Assembly (NCBI GenBank): GCA_036557225.1
Contig: DATBHX010000116.1
Span: 1-46,228, forward strand
From: Angelobacter sp036557225
GTDB taxonomy: Bacteria > Acidobacteriota > Terriglobia > Terriglobales > Acidobacteriaceae
DNA: 46,228 bases
Reading direction: 5' to 3'
The notes below the pieces were generated by a model. It did not search any database. It saw only the letters and a program-made list of their open reading frames with translations, and was not told the DNA's origin. Every line of letters begins with the position of its first letter. Position 1 is the stretch's first letter. Shown piece after piece: positions 6,964-16,365 of the stretch. A program made the position numbers and the translations under genes.

Positions 6964-8610
6964 TCAATATGCTTTGAACTGCGTTCCAGAGAAGATCCGG
7001 GTACGCACGCCGTCAATTGTGGCCGGGATAGGCGGATGGTCCATGCCCTGAATCACGTAGACGGAGATTGCAGTTTCGGATGGGTTATCAGCGCTCACGG
7101 TTACACCTACGCCCTGGATTCCAGGCTTACCGAAAAGATCGGCAACGTGGGCTTCTTTCACCGCGGTGGCGCGATCAACCTGCACCTGGCCAATCTCCGG
7201 CTGTACGCCGTCAATGATCAAGCGCGTGCGCACGCCGTTGATCACCGGCGGAACCGAAATGCTGAGACCACGCGACGCTTTGATGATCAGAGCGCCTTCG
7301 CCCGGATTGTCAGCACTGGAACCGATAGTGAAGCTCTGGATCGCTCCATCTTTCATCGTAGCGATGGCGTGTGCCTGAACTGCTGCTACGCGCTGGCGCT
7401 CTTCGTTCGAAATCGAGACCGTGGTGGAAAGCGCGCCGGCCTGGTTTGCTCCGGCGCTGGCCGTAGGTGCACAGCTGACAGCGTGGTCTACGCCGCCGAC
7501 CGGAGCCGGTACGTTCGCACCGTTCGTGAAAGCAAGAATTACATCGTGAATAGGGTTCCCCACGGTGTCTGTAGTGCTGCCGCCATAGAGCAATGCTACC
7601 GGGCGGGCCTGGGCTGAACTTACGATCAGCGAGCCTGAGTCGCCGGGTCCGCTGAAGCTACCGCCATTGACAACCACCTGGTTTGAAAAAGTGGCATTGA
7701 AGGCGGTCACGCCGGTGCCACAGGCAGTTTCATAGGCAATCTGAACGTTGGTGTTGATGGAGGTGATAGTGGAGCAGGTGAGACCGGTGGTGCGTCCGCT
7801 CTTGGCGACAGCCAGGTTCAATGCCGGCACACCGACGGTCGCCGAAGGCGGCGCAGCAGGAATGCTGGTTGGCGTTGCGGTTGCGCCGAGATCCAGAATG
7901 GTGCCGGTTGGGTCGACAGTACCGGTGATGATCTGGGCGATGGCAGCATCCACGTTGCTGGGCGCGGGCCCAGTCCGGCCCTGCTGCGTACCTGCAGGTA
8001 CGAGCGCCGCTTGCGCTGTGAGATTGGCTACAGGAATATCACTGGCAAAACAGGCCGATTGTCCAGGCTGGTCGATGGCATCATTTACTTTGCCGTTCCC
8101 CGACTCCGCCAGAACGTGGTTGTTGCTGAGAATGAAAGGATTGGCTAAATCGGCGCGCGTCCACAAGCTACCCAGGGTACCGATGCAGCAGACTTTAGCC
8201 CCGACATCATTCGTGTTTGCGCCAGATGTGCCCAATTTGATGGGGGCAGCTTGAGCGCCGGAATTGTCATTCGGGTAAACGACGCTGGCCGGGGTATTGG
8301 CGGTGGTAGCGCCTGAGGTGGCTGTGACGGTGAGATTGTTCGGCGATGGAAAAGTTGATGGAGCATGGTAGAGCCCGTTGGCGTCGATGGTTCCGATTGA
8401 CGGGTTGATGGTCCAGGTAATGGTTCCCGGAAACCCTGTGCCCGTAAATTGCTGAGTGCCACCGAGCGGTACTGCAGCCGACGCCGGCGTTACCGTAGCT
8501 GAACCTATTGGAGTCGGAGTTGGGGTCGGGTTACCGGAACTGCCGCCGCCACAACCCACCAGGCCCAAAAGCACAACCAATCCAAGCAGAATACCCAATT
8601 GTTTTGACAT
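6964..8610 (-). CDS. Secreted trypsin-like serine protease lipoprotein with Ig-like domain
   Basis: The 548-residue product has a lipoprotein signal peptide (LGLVVLLGLVGCGGG, lipobox LVGC), then a Thr/Pro linker and a bacterial Ig-like domain (about residues 38-110, TPASAAVPLGGTQQFTG). A chymotrypsin-fold protease-like region follows, with candidate catalytic His in FILSNNHVLAESG, Asp in SNVDAAIAQI and Ser in GPGDSGSLIVS. The C-terminal 150 residues repeat a pattern ending VPPVINGVRTRLIIDG and IPATIDGVRTRIFSG, perhaps two related binding modules. The start at 8610 has AAGAGG upstream. It is probably anchored in the outer membrane or periplasm. The substrate is unknown. An intrinsic terminator follows the gene. 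Confidence 0.8.
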   Translation of the reverse strand: MSKQLGILLGLVVLLGLVGCGGGSSGNPTPTPTPIGSATVTPASAAVPLGGTQQFTGTGFPGTITWTINPSIGTIDANGLYHAPSTFPSPNNLTVTATSGATTANTPASVVYPNDNSGAQAAPIKLGTSGANTNDVGAKVCCIGTLGSLWTRADLANPFILSNNHVLAESGNGKVNDAIDQPGQSACFASDIPVANLTAQAALVPAGTQQGRTGPAPSNVDAAIAQIITGTVDPTGTILDLGATATPTSIPAAPPSATVGVPALNLAVAKSGRTTGLTCSTITSINTNVQIAYETACGTGVTAFNATFSNQVVVNGGSFSGPGDSGSLIVSSAQARPVALLYGGSTTDTVGNPIHDVILAFTNGANVPAPVGGVDHAVSCAPTASAGANQAGALSTTVSISNEERQRVAAVQAHAIATMKDGAIQSFTIGSSADNPGEGALIIKASRGLSISVPPVINGVRTRLIIDGVQPEIGQVQVDRATAVKEAHVADLFGKPGIQGVGVTVSADNPSETAISVYVIQGMDHPPIPATIDGVRTRIFSGTQFKAY

Positions 8611-9008
8611 GGTGAATCAGCCTCTTAAAGAAATCTTTGGGGACATTTTGGCTAACTTGTTACAGCTAGGAATTTTACGCTTTTGCAGCATGGCTAAGCC
8701 AGAGTAGCGTTACTCTGGTAACGTTAGATGCACGGACCAGAGAGATGTGCGAGCAGCTGCCCAAGGACTTGATTTTACCGGGACTGAGATGATCCACAAG
8801 GCCTTAGCCGTGCGTCTTGGCTGTAAAATCTCGGTAAAATAAGTGAGGTGGCTGAGGGATGCGCCTGCGCCCTGTAGTCGAAGAAAGCCTCTTTTTAGGC
8901 TGCTATCTTGGAATCTTTAATAATAAATTCTTGAGCGAAGCCACAGCGCGAGAGGATTTCGCCCCCTCGCGCGGTGGCTGCATTCCAGTCTTCCCGGACC
9001 ATGTCTCC
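8611..9008. other. Intergenic region upstream of the protease lipoprotein
   Basis: About 400 bases without a convincing gene. It must hold the promoter of the minus-strand lipoprotein gene, but no clear -10/-35 pair is evident. A weak hairpin followed by TTTCTT on the minus strand (8881-8903) could terminate the Ig-like protein gene that ends at 9009. Confidence 0.5.
8881..8903 (-). terminator. Possible weak terminator after the Ig-like protein gene
   Basis: On the minus strand AGCCT-AAAAAG-AGGCT is followed by TTTCTT. The stem is only five base pairs and lies about 105 bases past the stop, so this is tentative. Confidence 0.3.
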
Positions 9009-12000
9009 TTACTGATTGATGCAGCGCGGTCGCCCAACGCATCCCCCGCCGCCGGGATCCGGTGGCGGTGGCGGATCGGGAATGGTGAGCGTCGTGCTTG
9101 CAGTTTTGGTCAAGTTCACATTCAACGAACTCGACCCTGACGTGACCAACCCACCGCCGGTGGCCGTAAATGTAAGGTTGTAGGTACCGGACGCGAGCGC
9201 CGCAGGAGTGGTAATTGTAAGCGTACCTGAATCCGGACCAAAGAATGTGCCGCCAATCTGAGTCGCGGTGGATCCTGGTGGGATGCCAGTCACATTCACC
9301 GAAGTTGATCCAACGAACCCAGTCCACGAAACCGCAAACGTATATGTAACCGTCTGTCCGGCAGCAGCTGTTTGCGGCGGACTTACGGTCAAGCTCAGGG
9401 TTGGTTGAGCCACTGTAACTGTGATCTGTAGCGAATGCACCAATCCGCCACTGGTGGCTGTGATGGTCACTGGATAGGAGCCTGCCGGAGTGGTGCTCAA
9501 TACCGGGAACGTCGCGACCGAGTTGCCGGAGCTTGGAATCGTCGCTGGGCTAAACTGCGAACTCATTCCAATTCCTGCCGGCAGAGTCGCACTCAAAGTT
9601 ACGTTCCCGGTAAATCCCCCGATGGATGTGACAGTAAGGTTGAAACCGTATTGAATAAACGGCGTGCTCAATCCCGTGTTTTGCGCTGCTGAAAACGCAA
9701 AATCCGGCGGAACCAGTGAAACAGTCGCAGAACTGCATTGCGTTGTGTTAACCACGCTGCAGGCAATCACGCTGACCGTTTGTGCGGTGCTAACGGCCGC
9801 CGGCGCGGTGTAAAGGCCGGCGGAGGTGATCGATCCCAAGGTAGGCGGATTGATCGACCAGGTCACGCTCTGGTTATTGCCGGGAACATTGGTCACCGTG
9901 GCTTGGAATTGTTTACTTTGTCCGGAAGCGAGCGATGCCGTAGCTGGACTGACAGCCACAGTGATCGGTACAAGATTGATCGGGAACTGCGAGCAGCGGT
10001 TTCCGAATGTGAAGCAGGCCCGCGCCTGAACTGTTGTCTGCGCCGTCAGCGATGCGGGTGCGGTATACAAACAGCCGGCGCTCATCGTGCCGGGCCCCGA
10101 GAACAGAGAGCACGTAGCTGTCTGCGGGACTGTACAAGTTTGGCCGCCGGCAGTCTGGCATCCCAGGCTGGGTGTGAACTGCTGCGACTGCGAGACGATC
10201 AGCGTGGGATTCGCTGGCGCTATCGCAGGAGTCGTTGTGACCGGGCGCACAATCACATCCTGATTGACCGGCGTACTTGGTGGCGGCAAGGAAGATGTGA
10301 TTGTGACCGGAATTATTTTGAACGTAAACGGGACCGGAGGGGGAACAGGAGCCACTGTGATAGTCCCGATAACCGTGGTGACTCCATTTGCATCCGGTCC
10401 GCTGGCCGTCCCTGGAGCAAAGCTTGCAGTCGGATCGCTAAAATGGAAGATGGGCGCGGCTCCGAACCCGGTGCCTGTAATCGTGACCTGAGTGCTTTCG
10501 CCGGAGTTGATCGTCGGCGAGGCGCTTGTCATATGGACCGGAGGGACGAGGTTCAGGTTAAACGAGTCACATATTTCCTGGATCTGATCATGAAACTCGT
10601 CCTGGTGTCCTCCTACGCATGCGCTGATCTTCACGGTGACAGGTTTGGCTGGAGCAAAGCCGGGGGGAATGATGTAGTCCGTGGTATCCCCGTCCGGACC
10701 TGAGAAGTTGAAGGCACCCGGCTTGCTCGGACCCGAGACGAGGTCTTGGCCCCAGGTTACGAGTCTGTTCTCTGTATTGTGCGGTCCGGTTACTGTCGCC
10801 ACAAACCTAAACGGCCTGTTCTCCCTCCCCTCAAACGGCGGTTCGTTCTGCTCTGGAAAGGGTGTCGTCGACAATACCACCTTGGTGGTGGGGATGTGGA
10901 TGGCGAATGGTGCAGTGAACGCTACCGCAGGATCGACCGTACTGGTAGCCTGAATGTCCACAAAGAAATCAACATTCGGGGGAAAGTTGTCCTGGGGTTG
11001 GACCGTGACCTTCCCGCTCACCCCATCGATGGAGACCAATCCCAGACCGGAGGGATCGCTTAGTGTCCACGTGACCTTCGAAGCGGGGTCGGTGCTCGGG
11101 AGGTCTACGCTACCCTGGGTCACGATTGCTTTGTATGTAACCTGCTCGCCGCCAAGTAATTCATTCGGGTTGGTAGGGGGATTGGTAGTCTGGTCGCTGG
11201 GGGGCAGGGTTACCTTGAGCATCTCGACCGTGATTTGGGCTGAATTGCAATCGGTGCCGTGGCTGGTGTCAGCTTTGCACGCCGTAATCGTGTCCACCTG
11301 CTGGACCGGAACGGTTTTGGGCGCATTAAACGTAACTGTGTTTCCCTGCAAAGGCGCTGATAGGGTCCCGGCAGTGCCGGTTAGTGTCCAGTTGCCGATA
11401 TTTTGGCTGCCGTTCAAGTTGAAAACCTTGACGTCGTTCGCCCTCGAGCGATATTGGAATGGAAGGACCTGGGCGGACTGGAATGGGGTTTCTGCAGTCG
11501 TCGCAATCAGAATGTCCTGCACAGAGGTATTCCAAAAGGACTGCGTGTTGCTGAAAGGCACTTGTCCTTTGTCGTTGAATATTCTGCCTGGAGGAATGGG
11601 GACCCCAAAGGCGAGCCCGTAGCTTAGTGGGTCCCAGTAACAGCTGGTTAAGCCAGTGCTTGCCGGACATTCGCCATTTACACCGTTTGGCTGCAGCAGT
11701 TTCATGACCACTCCGTGTCGTGCGGTGGCCTGATAGGTTCCGCCATCAACTACAGTCGCGAGCACAGGCTGACAGAAGGCGACCGGGTTTCCAAAGCACT
11801 CCGGCACAGTTTGAATTGCGCCGTTCAGGTTCGCCGTGCATACAACGGAAGCATTTATGTAAACGGCTCTGGTGGTTGTATCCACCATCACTGTTTGGCA
11901 AAGAGGAACGATGCGCTTTTGGTTGTTCAAGATCTCAATGTTCGTATGAGATGACACCGACACCTGCGCGCGGGCCGACATGGCCAGCATTGTTGCGCAG

Positions 12001-12038
12001 CTAGCCAGGAAGAGAGCAAAAAACGAGCGATTGATCAT
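9009..12038 (-). CDS. Large secreted protein with bacterial Ig-like repeats (1009 aa)
   Basis: The signal peptide (MINRSFFALFLASCATMLAM, with ARAQ as likely cleavage site) leads to an N-terminal region of about 200 residues rich in Cys (TVMVDTTTRAVYINASVVC), then several beta-sandwich domains. Recognisable are an IPT/TIG-like domain (SASPTINSGESTQVTITGTG, about 515-600), Big2-like repeats (ATASLASGQSKQFQATVTNV, about 705-780), and two related repeats (SIGGFTGNVTLSATLPAGIG; GQTVTYTFAVSWTGFVGSTS). The end is a Pro/Gly tail (PDPPPPPDPGGGGCVGRPRC). There is no LPxTG motif or anchor. Such proteins act at the cell surface in adhesion or binding; the ligand is unknown. It overlaps the preceding gene by four bases (ATGA), so the pair is likely translationally coupled. 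Confidence 0.75.
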   Translation of the reverse strand: MINRSFFALFLASCATMLAMSARAQVSVSSHTNIEILNNQKRIVPLCQTVMVDTTTRAVYINASVVCTANLNGAIQTVPECFGNPVAFCQPVLATVVDGGTYQATARHGVVMKLLQPNGVNGECPASTGLTSCYWDPLSYGLAFGVPIPPGRIFNDKGQVPFSNTQSFWNTSVQDILIATTAETPFQSAQVLPFQYRSRANDVKVFNLNGSQNIGNWTLTGTAGTLSAPLQGNTVTFNAPKTVPVQQVDTITACKADTSHGTDCNSAQITVEMLKVTLPPSDQTTNPPTNPNELLGGEQVTYKAIVTQGSVDLPSTDPASKVTWTLSDPSGLGLVSIDGVSGKVTVQPQDNFPPNVDFFVDIQATSTVDPAVAFTAPFAIHIPTTKVVLSTTPFPEQNEPPFEGRENRPFRFVATVTGPHNTENRLVTWGQDLVSGPSKPGAFNFSGPDGDTTDYIIPPGFAPAKPVTVKISACVGGHQDEFHDQIQEICDSFNLNLVPPVHMTSASPTINSGESTQVTITGTGFGAAPIFHFSDPTASFAPGTASGPDANGVTTVIGTITVAPVPPPVPFTFKIIPVTITSSLPPPSTPVNQDVIVRPVTTTPAIAPANPTLIVSQSQQFTPSLGCQTAGGQTCTVPQTATCSLFSGPGTMSAGCLYTAPASLTAQTTVQARACFTFGNRCSQFPINLVPITVAVSPATASLASGQSKQFQATVTNVPGNNQSVTWSINPPTLGSITSAGLYTAPAAVSTAQTVSVIACSVVNTTQCSSATVSLVPPDFAFSAAQNTGLSTPFIQYGFNLTVTSIGGFTGNVTLSATLPAGIGMSSQFSPATIPSSGNSVATFPVLSTTPAGSYPVTITATSGGLVHSLQITVTVAQPTLSLTVSPPQTAAAGQTVTYTFAVSWTGFVGSTSVNVTGIPPGSTATQIGGTFFGPDSGTLTITTPAALASGTYNLTFTATGGGLVTSGSSSLNVNLTKTASTTLTIPDPPPPPDPGGGGCVGRPRCINQ

Positions 12039-12814
12039 CGGCTCTCCTTTGGGCTCTTCTCAGTCGTAGCTATGGGCGGAGGCGCCGGCTTGGGTGTAAT
12101 CACCTCTGCGTGGAATGCGGAGTGAACGTGAGTATCCAGTTTGTTGAAGGAAGCATCTCCCAGAGCTTCCCTGAGTCTTTCGATATGGTCACTGATAATC
12201 TTCTTGCGGTCCTCATCCATCTGGACCAGTTCTGATGGAATCAGCAAAGGCGCACCGGGCTTCACCTGGGCGCGAAATTTCTCAGCAGCCGCCCGAAACT
12301 TCGCATCCTGTTCCTTTAACATTCGGAGGCAATCGAGTGTGATCTCCTGCATGATCTGGCCTTCGGCGTCGTTGAGTCCGGCGGCTCTCTGGTCATGCGT
12401 ACGCCACGCTACAGCCCATGCGTGATTCCCAGCCTTCTCATCGTTGGCAGCAACCTGGTTAAGCGCTGAAATGTTGTTGAAGAACAACTCAAACAATATT
12501 TCTTCAGGAACTGCGTTCTGGCCAGTAACGGTAGTTCCGGGCTGCGAATCCTGGCCGGCAGCGACCGAAGCAGCCGAAGTGACCTGGGCTCCCGGGATGG
12601 GCATGGTCGGGGTAGCCGCGGGAGCAGTACTCGCGGCATCGGGAATCGCTCCTGTTGTGGGATCCGCCCCGGAGTTGGAGGGTTTTGGTCTTGCATCCTG
12701 GCTATCGGTTGTTTCCTGCCCGGGTCGCGCGTTGCTGGTTTGGGCATGACCGGCTGCCAGTAGTGCGCAGATAGTTAGCAGAATTGACGCTACATATGCT
12801 TTTGGCACTTGCAT
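12035..12814 (-). CDS. Secreted protein of unknown function, partner of the Ig-like protein
   Basis: The 259-residue product has a signal peptide (VASILLTICALLAAGHAQ) and a long disordered Ala/Pro/Thr/Ser stretch (about residues 25-100). A helical region follows (VPEEILFELFFNNISALNQV; RMLKEQDAKFRAAAEKFRAQ; LVQMDEDRKKIISDHIERLR), and the tail is Pro/Lys rich (ITPKPAPPPIATTEKSPKES). No known family is recognised. The ATG at 12814 is preceded by GAAAGGAACAACCG. Its stop overlaps the start of the 1009-aa Ig-like gene, and both are exported, which suggests a joint role at the cell surface. Confidence 0.65.
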   Translation of the reverse strand: MQVPKAYVASILLTICALLAAGHAQTSNARPGQETTDSQDARPKPSNSGADPTTGAIPDAASTAPAATPTMPIPGAQVTSAASVAAGQDSQPGTTVTGQNAVPEEILFELFFNNISALNQVAANDEKAGNHAWAVAWRTHDQRAAGLNDAEGQIMQEITLDCLRMLKEQDAKFRAAAEKFRAQVKPGAPLLIPSELVQMDEDRKKIISDHIERLREALGDASFNKLDTHVHSAFHAEVITPKPAPPPIATTEKSPKESR

Positions 12815-13501
12815 CGGTTGTTCCTTTCTTTTCTGCAGGAATACCCTGCCGTTTGTCCGCGCGACACCTGACTGAAAGCTAGTTTATGGCCGGGATTGCT
12901 TAACTAAACCCTTGACAGGTAACAGCAACTTTCTAGCCCAGTGATATATACATGCGCCGAACTATAAGGAACAACCTAATAACTATAGGAATTGTATGTG
13001 GCCCAGAACACTAACAGATAGTGCGCTTGAAGGCAAGCATCTCGGATAGTTCGAGACTAGGCTGTTGCTTCTGGATTGCTATTCGGAGTTACTATACTTA
13101 GGAAGAGCGGGAACAAACGACGAGACCAGGGATAGGCTGCTGGGAAACAATAGAAGTTCTGGACAAAGCCGGCAACCTTCAGATTGCGCACACTCCACCG
13201 ATGGGAATATAGGAAAGTTGAACGTTCCTGAAACTGGAACTTGAGCCGCAGTACCTCAATTGAATCCACTGAGCCTGTGGAGCAGCGACGGCTGGCGGGC
13301 CACCCAAAGCAAAGCCAGCCGGACAAAAACCGGCTCTGCACTGGAAGTTGACCCATGTCTTCGCTCAAGTTGAGCCGGTTTAACTGCGTGAGCAACGCGA
13401 CAGCACGGGATCCCCAACACGCGCTCTCTGCGTGATGGGGTCGGAATCGAGAGGTAAAATCCTAAGCGCGCAACGCGAAGGACAGTATTCTTCGACTCTT
13501 C
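12815..13501. other. 687-base intergenic region, no convincing gene
   Basis: A 112-codon minus-strand frame (13057-13395) exists but its translation is rich in Trp, Phe, Ser and Arg, with no family resemblance and no good ribosome binding site. The segment 13190-13400 is denser in codon-like structure than 12830-13060 and could be a decayed gene or element. An AT-rich patch around 12900-13000 is the likeliest promoter area for the exported pair. No inverted repeats or transposase remnants were recognised. Confidence 0.4.
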
Positions 13502-15265
13502 CTAACCAATATCTTCGTTGAAGTTCTCTAGATACTCTCGCACCGCCACCATGAATTGATCGGCATCAGCGCCGTCAATAATGCGGTGATCGTATCCGAT
13601 GCTCAGCCGGATGATGTGACGCACGGCGATTGAATCATTGCCGTCCTCGTCAGTAATGACTACGGGCTCTTTGAAGATGCCGCCCATTCCCAGAATGGCA
13701 ACCTGAGGCTGCAGGATGATCGGCAGTCCAAACTGCGGCCCGAAGATTCCTGGATTGGTGATGGTGATGGTGCCGCCCTGCACGTCATCAGGAACGAGCT
13801 TCTTGCTGCGGGCGCGTTCACCCAGATCACTGATGGCGCGTTGCAGTCCCACGAAGCTCAGGTTCTCCGCGCCTTTGACCACAGGAACAATCAGGCCCCA
13901 GTCAAGCGCGACGGCAATGCCGATGTTCACGGTCTTGTGATATTGAATGGCGTCGCCCACAACCGAGGCGTTGATCACCGGCTTCACGCGAATGCCGTGC
14001 AGCATGGCTTTGGCGATGAACGGCATAAACGTCAGCTTGACTCCGTTGCGTGCCTCCCACGCCTTGCGGTTTTTCTCGCGGAACTTGGCGATGCGGGTCA
14101 TATCGACCTTGAAGATGGAGTGAACGTGCGCACTGGTGTGTTTGGATTCCACCATGCGCTCGGCAATCTTTTTGCGCATGGGCGTCATCGGCACCAGATC
14201 GCCCGGTACTACCTGAACTGCCGGTGCAGCGGGCGGGCGCGATGGCGTTGGTGCGGGAGCAGGTGCTGCGGCTTGCTGCTGCGGCATCTGTACTGTGCGC
14301 GACACTTGCGGAGCCGCTGCCTGCGTGCGGCCTGCGCCGTGCTGCTGAATGAAACTCTGAATGTCCTGCTTGCTGATGCGCCCGCCGAGGCCGGTGCCGG
14401 GGACGCGGCTGAGATCAACATTGTTTTCCTTGGCGATGCGGCGCACCAACGGCGAAGAGCGCACACGCTCACCTTCAGCGCGGCCGCTTTCACTGCCGGG
14501 GAAGCCAATGACTTCGTGCTGCTGTGGCTGGGCCTGCGGAGGAGGTGGAGGAGCCTGGGGTTGGGGCGCAATCTGTGCCGGTGCAGGCTTAGCGGGAGCT
14601 GCTGCCGCAGCGGGCGCGCCAGCGCCGCCGATCACGGCTACTACGCTGTTCACCTGAACCGTGGTGCCTTCCTTAACTTTAATTTCGCGCAGTACGCCGG
14701 ACGTTGGAGCGGGAATCTCGGCGTCAACCTTGTCAGTGGAGATTTCAAACAGCGGTTCATCGCGCTGTACCTTGTCCCCGACCTTCTTCAGCCACTTGGT
14801 GATGGTGCCTTCAAAGATCGATTCACCCATCTGCGGCATTACCACGTCTGTGCCAGCGCCGGCGTTGGCGCCCGAAGGAGCGGTCTGAGGCGCTTCTTGT
14901 TGGGCTTCTTTTTGTACTGGTGCAGATTTTTCCGTAACCGGTGGCTGCTGGGCTGCAGGCGCGCCGTCAGCCTGGGGTGCAGCTTTGGTTTGTGCGGGCG
15001 GCGCAGGTGCAGCGGCGGCGGCGCCGCCATCGGCGTCAATCACGCCGACCACGGTGTTCACCTGCACGGTCGCGCCTTCCTTGACCTTAATCTCTTTCAG
15101 AACCCCTGCCGTGGGCGCGGGAATCTCGGCATCCACTTTGTCCGTGGAGATTTCAAACAGCGGCTCGTCGCGCTGGACCTTCTCGCCGGGCTTCTTGAGC
15201 CATTTGGTGATGGTGCCTTCAAAAATCGATTCGCCCATCTGGGGCATCAATACGTCAGTTGGCAT
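13502..15265 (-). CDS. 2-oxoacid dehydrogenase E2, dihydrolipoamide acyltransferase with two lipoyl domains
   Basis: E2 is the core of the 2-oxoacid dehydrogenase complex: it carries acyl groups on lipoyl arms and passes them to CoA. Two lipoyl domains are visible (about residues 1-77 and 140-215), each with the lipoylated Lys in EISTDKVDAEIPAPT and almost the same sequence. They are joined by Ala/Pro/Gln-rich linkers. A peripheral-subunit-binding domain follows (SSPLVRRIAKENNVDLSRVP then GTGLGGRISKQDI, about 280-315). The C-terminal catalytic domain (from about 355) ends with IGYDHRIIDGADADQF, containing the conserved His and Asp. Length 587 suits a two-lipoyl E2. Which acyl group it carries (acetyl, branched-chain or succinyl) is not settled by motifs. 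E1 and E3 genes lie a few kb away on the same strand; EVE and membrane protein genes lie directly upstream. Confidence 0.92.
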   Translation of the reverse strand: MPTDVLMPQMGESIFEGTITKWLKKPGEKVQRDEPLFEISTDKVDAEIPAPTAGVLKEIKVKEGATVQVNTVVGVIDADGGAAAAAPAPPAQTKAAPQADGAPAAQQPPVTEKSAPVQKEAQQEAPQTAPSGANAGAGTDVVMPQMGESIFEGTITKWLKKVGDKVQRDEPLFEISTDKVDAEIPAPTSGVLREIKVKEGTTVQVNSVVAVIGGAGAPAAAAAPAKPAPAQIAPQPQAPPPPPQAQPQQHEVIGFPGSESGRAEGERVRSSPLVRRIAKENNVDLSRVPGTGLGGRISKQDIQSFIQQHGAGRTQAAAPQVSRTVQMPQQQAAAPAPAPTPSRPPAAPAVQVVPGDLVPMTPMRKKIAERMVESKHTSAHVHSIFKVDMTRIAKFREKNRKAWEARNGVKLTFMPFIAKAMLHGIRVKPVINASVVGDAIQYHKTVNIGIAVALDWGLIVPVVKGAENLSFVGLQRAISDLGERARSKKLVPDDVQGGTITITNPGIFGPQFGLPIILQPQVAILGMGGIFKEPVVITDEDGNDSIAVRHIIRLSIGYDHRIIDGADADQFMVAVREYLENFNEDIG

Positions 15266-15364
15266 GGAATCCTTCCCACAGGTATGAACCGGCTGGTTCG
15301 ATCAACCCTTGATTATAAATCAGCGGCGAGACATTTCGCTGCGAAGCGGGCCAAAGGGAACAAC

Positions 15365-15853
15365 TCAAGAGGATCGAGCTAAACTGCCTGGAGTGTCCGA
15401 AATGTCGATAGGTGAGTTGCCGATCTTTCTTGCGGCCAGATTAACTAGTAAAACACTCACGACAGCATACACAAATGGGATTGGGAACAAGATCAAAGGT
15501 GCAAGCGGAATCGCTCCGACTCCAGATGCAGCGGCAATGCTCCTTCTCAGCGGACCAGATTCCCAGAAAGCTCCAGGGGCAAAAACATAAAACATCAACG
15601 CGATGTAAAGCCATGTGTAGATCCTCACCGCGTTGCGTTTCAATCGTAAAAGTCCGATCGACGCAAATGCTATGGCTACGAGAAAGATTGCGTCCAGCGC
15701 TGTCATTGTCCAAAACACCTGCTGAAATAACGGTGCTCCCGGGATGTGAACTGGGTAAATGAATGCCTGCTGCACTGATTCAGCGAGATAGTCGAAACCC
15801 CACAAGGATAAGATCAGGCTGGTGGCGCCGATAACTCTAAGTAACAGCTTCAT
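15365..15853 (-). CDS. Four-helix integral membrane protein, unknown function
   Basis: The 162-residue product has four hydrophobic segments: LLLRVIGATSLILSLWGFDY, then QVFWTMTALDAIFLVAIAFA, then AVRIYTWLYIALMFYVFAPG and APLILFPIPFVYAVVSVLLV. No conserved catalytic residues are recognised. It begins 9 bases after the stop codon of the EVE gene, so the two are probably cotranscribed, and the E2 gene follows about 100 bases downstream. The cytoplasmic C-terminus is short and polar. Confidence 0.65.
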   Translation of the reverse strand: MKLLLRVIGATSLILSLWGFDYLAESVQQAFIYPVHIPGAPLFQQVFWTMTALDAIFLVAIAFASIGLLRLKRNAVRIYTWLYIALMFYVFAPGAFWESGPLRRSIAAASGVGAIPLAPLILFPIPFVYAVVSVLLVNLAARKIGNSPIDISDTPGSLARSS

Positions 15854-15862
15854 TTTAGGAGT

Positions 15863-16246
15863 TCATCTTCCCGTGAGCCACTCGTACTGCTCCTTATTCA
15901 ATGGCACAACCGAGAGGCGTCCCTGTCGGACCAGGGGTGAGTCTTCGAATAAATCGCTGGTTTTGATCTCGGCCAGCGTGACAGGATGCGAGATCAGTTT
16001 GCCCGCCTTGATCCGAACCTTGGGGACCTTGGGATCGCTGGCATCGACTGACTCGACCGTGGCTGTGCCGGTTGCACGCTTTTCGTCCCCGGTGTGATAA
16101 ATGACCAGTTTGTCGCCCTTCTGCATGTTGCGCAGGTTCTTCACCGCGACCGGGTTGGTCACGCCGTCCCAGATAGTGGATTGCTCTTTTTGGAGATCAG
16201 CAAAGCCGTAAACGGTGGGTTCGGTTTTGAGAAGGTAATTGGCCAT
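15863..16246 (-). CDS. EVE domain protein
   Basis: The 127-residue product is almost entirely an EVE domain, related to PUA/YTH folds that bind modified bases. The pattern is clear: MANYLLKTEPTVYGFADLQK at the start, TIWDGVTNPVAVKNLRNMQK in the middle, then GDKLVIYHTGDEKRATGTA, and a C-terminal GRLSVVPLNKEQYEWL. EVE proteins are suspected readers of modified nucleotides in DNA or RNA, and sometimes occur with restriction systems, but this single-domain form is usually chromosomal. It lies upstream of a membrane protein gene and the E2 gene on the same strand. Confidence 0.9.
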   Translation of the reverse strand: MANYLLKTEPTVYGFADLQKEQSTIWDGVTNPVAVKNLRNMQKGDKLVIYHTGDEKRATGTATVESVDASDPKVPKVRIKAGKLISHPVTLAEIKTSDLFEDSPLVRQGRLSVVPLNKEQYEWLTGR

Positions 16247-16269
16247 AGCGGAAATATTATTTCATTGCC

Positions 16270-16312
16270 GAGCCAATTTCACCACGGAGGCACGGAGACA
16301 CTGAGAAAAGCC
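16270..16312. repeat. CACCACGGAGGCACGGAGAC-type interspersed repeat
   Basis: The phrase TTCACCACGGAGGCACGGAG followed by ACACTGAGAAAA is a short non-coding repeat commonly seen between genes in Acidobacteriota and related soil bacteria. It lies in the divergent gap between the EVE and CocE-like genes. Confidence 0.45.
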
Positions 16313-16365
16313 TAGGACGAGGGGATGCGTCGTGCGGACAAAAACCGTCTATAATCGCGGGCACC

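Noticed and set aside
13841..15382. Plus-strand frame of 513 codons opposite the E2 gene
   Set aside because: Its length comes from the codon bias of E2 on the other strand; the Arg/Gly/Cys-rich translation is not protein-like.
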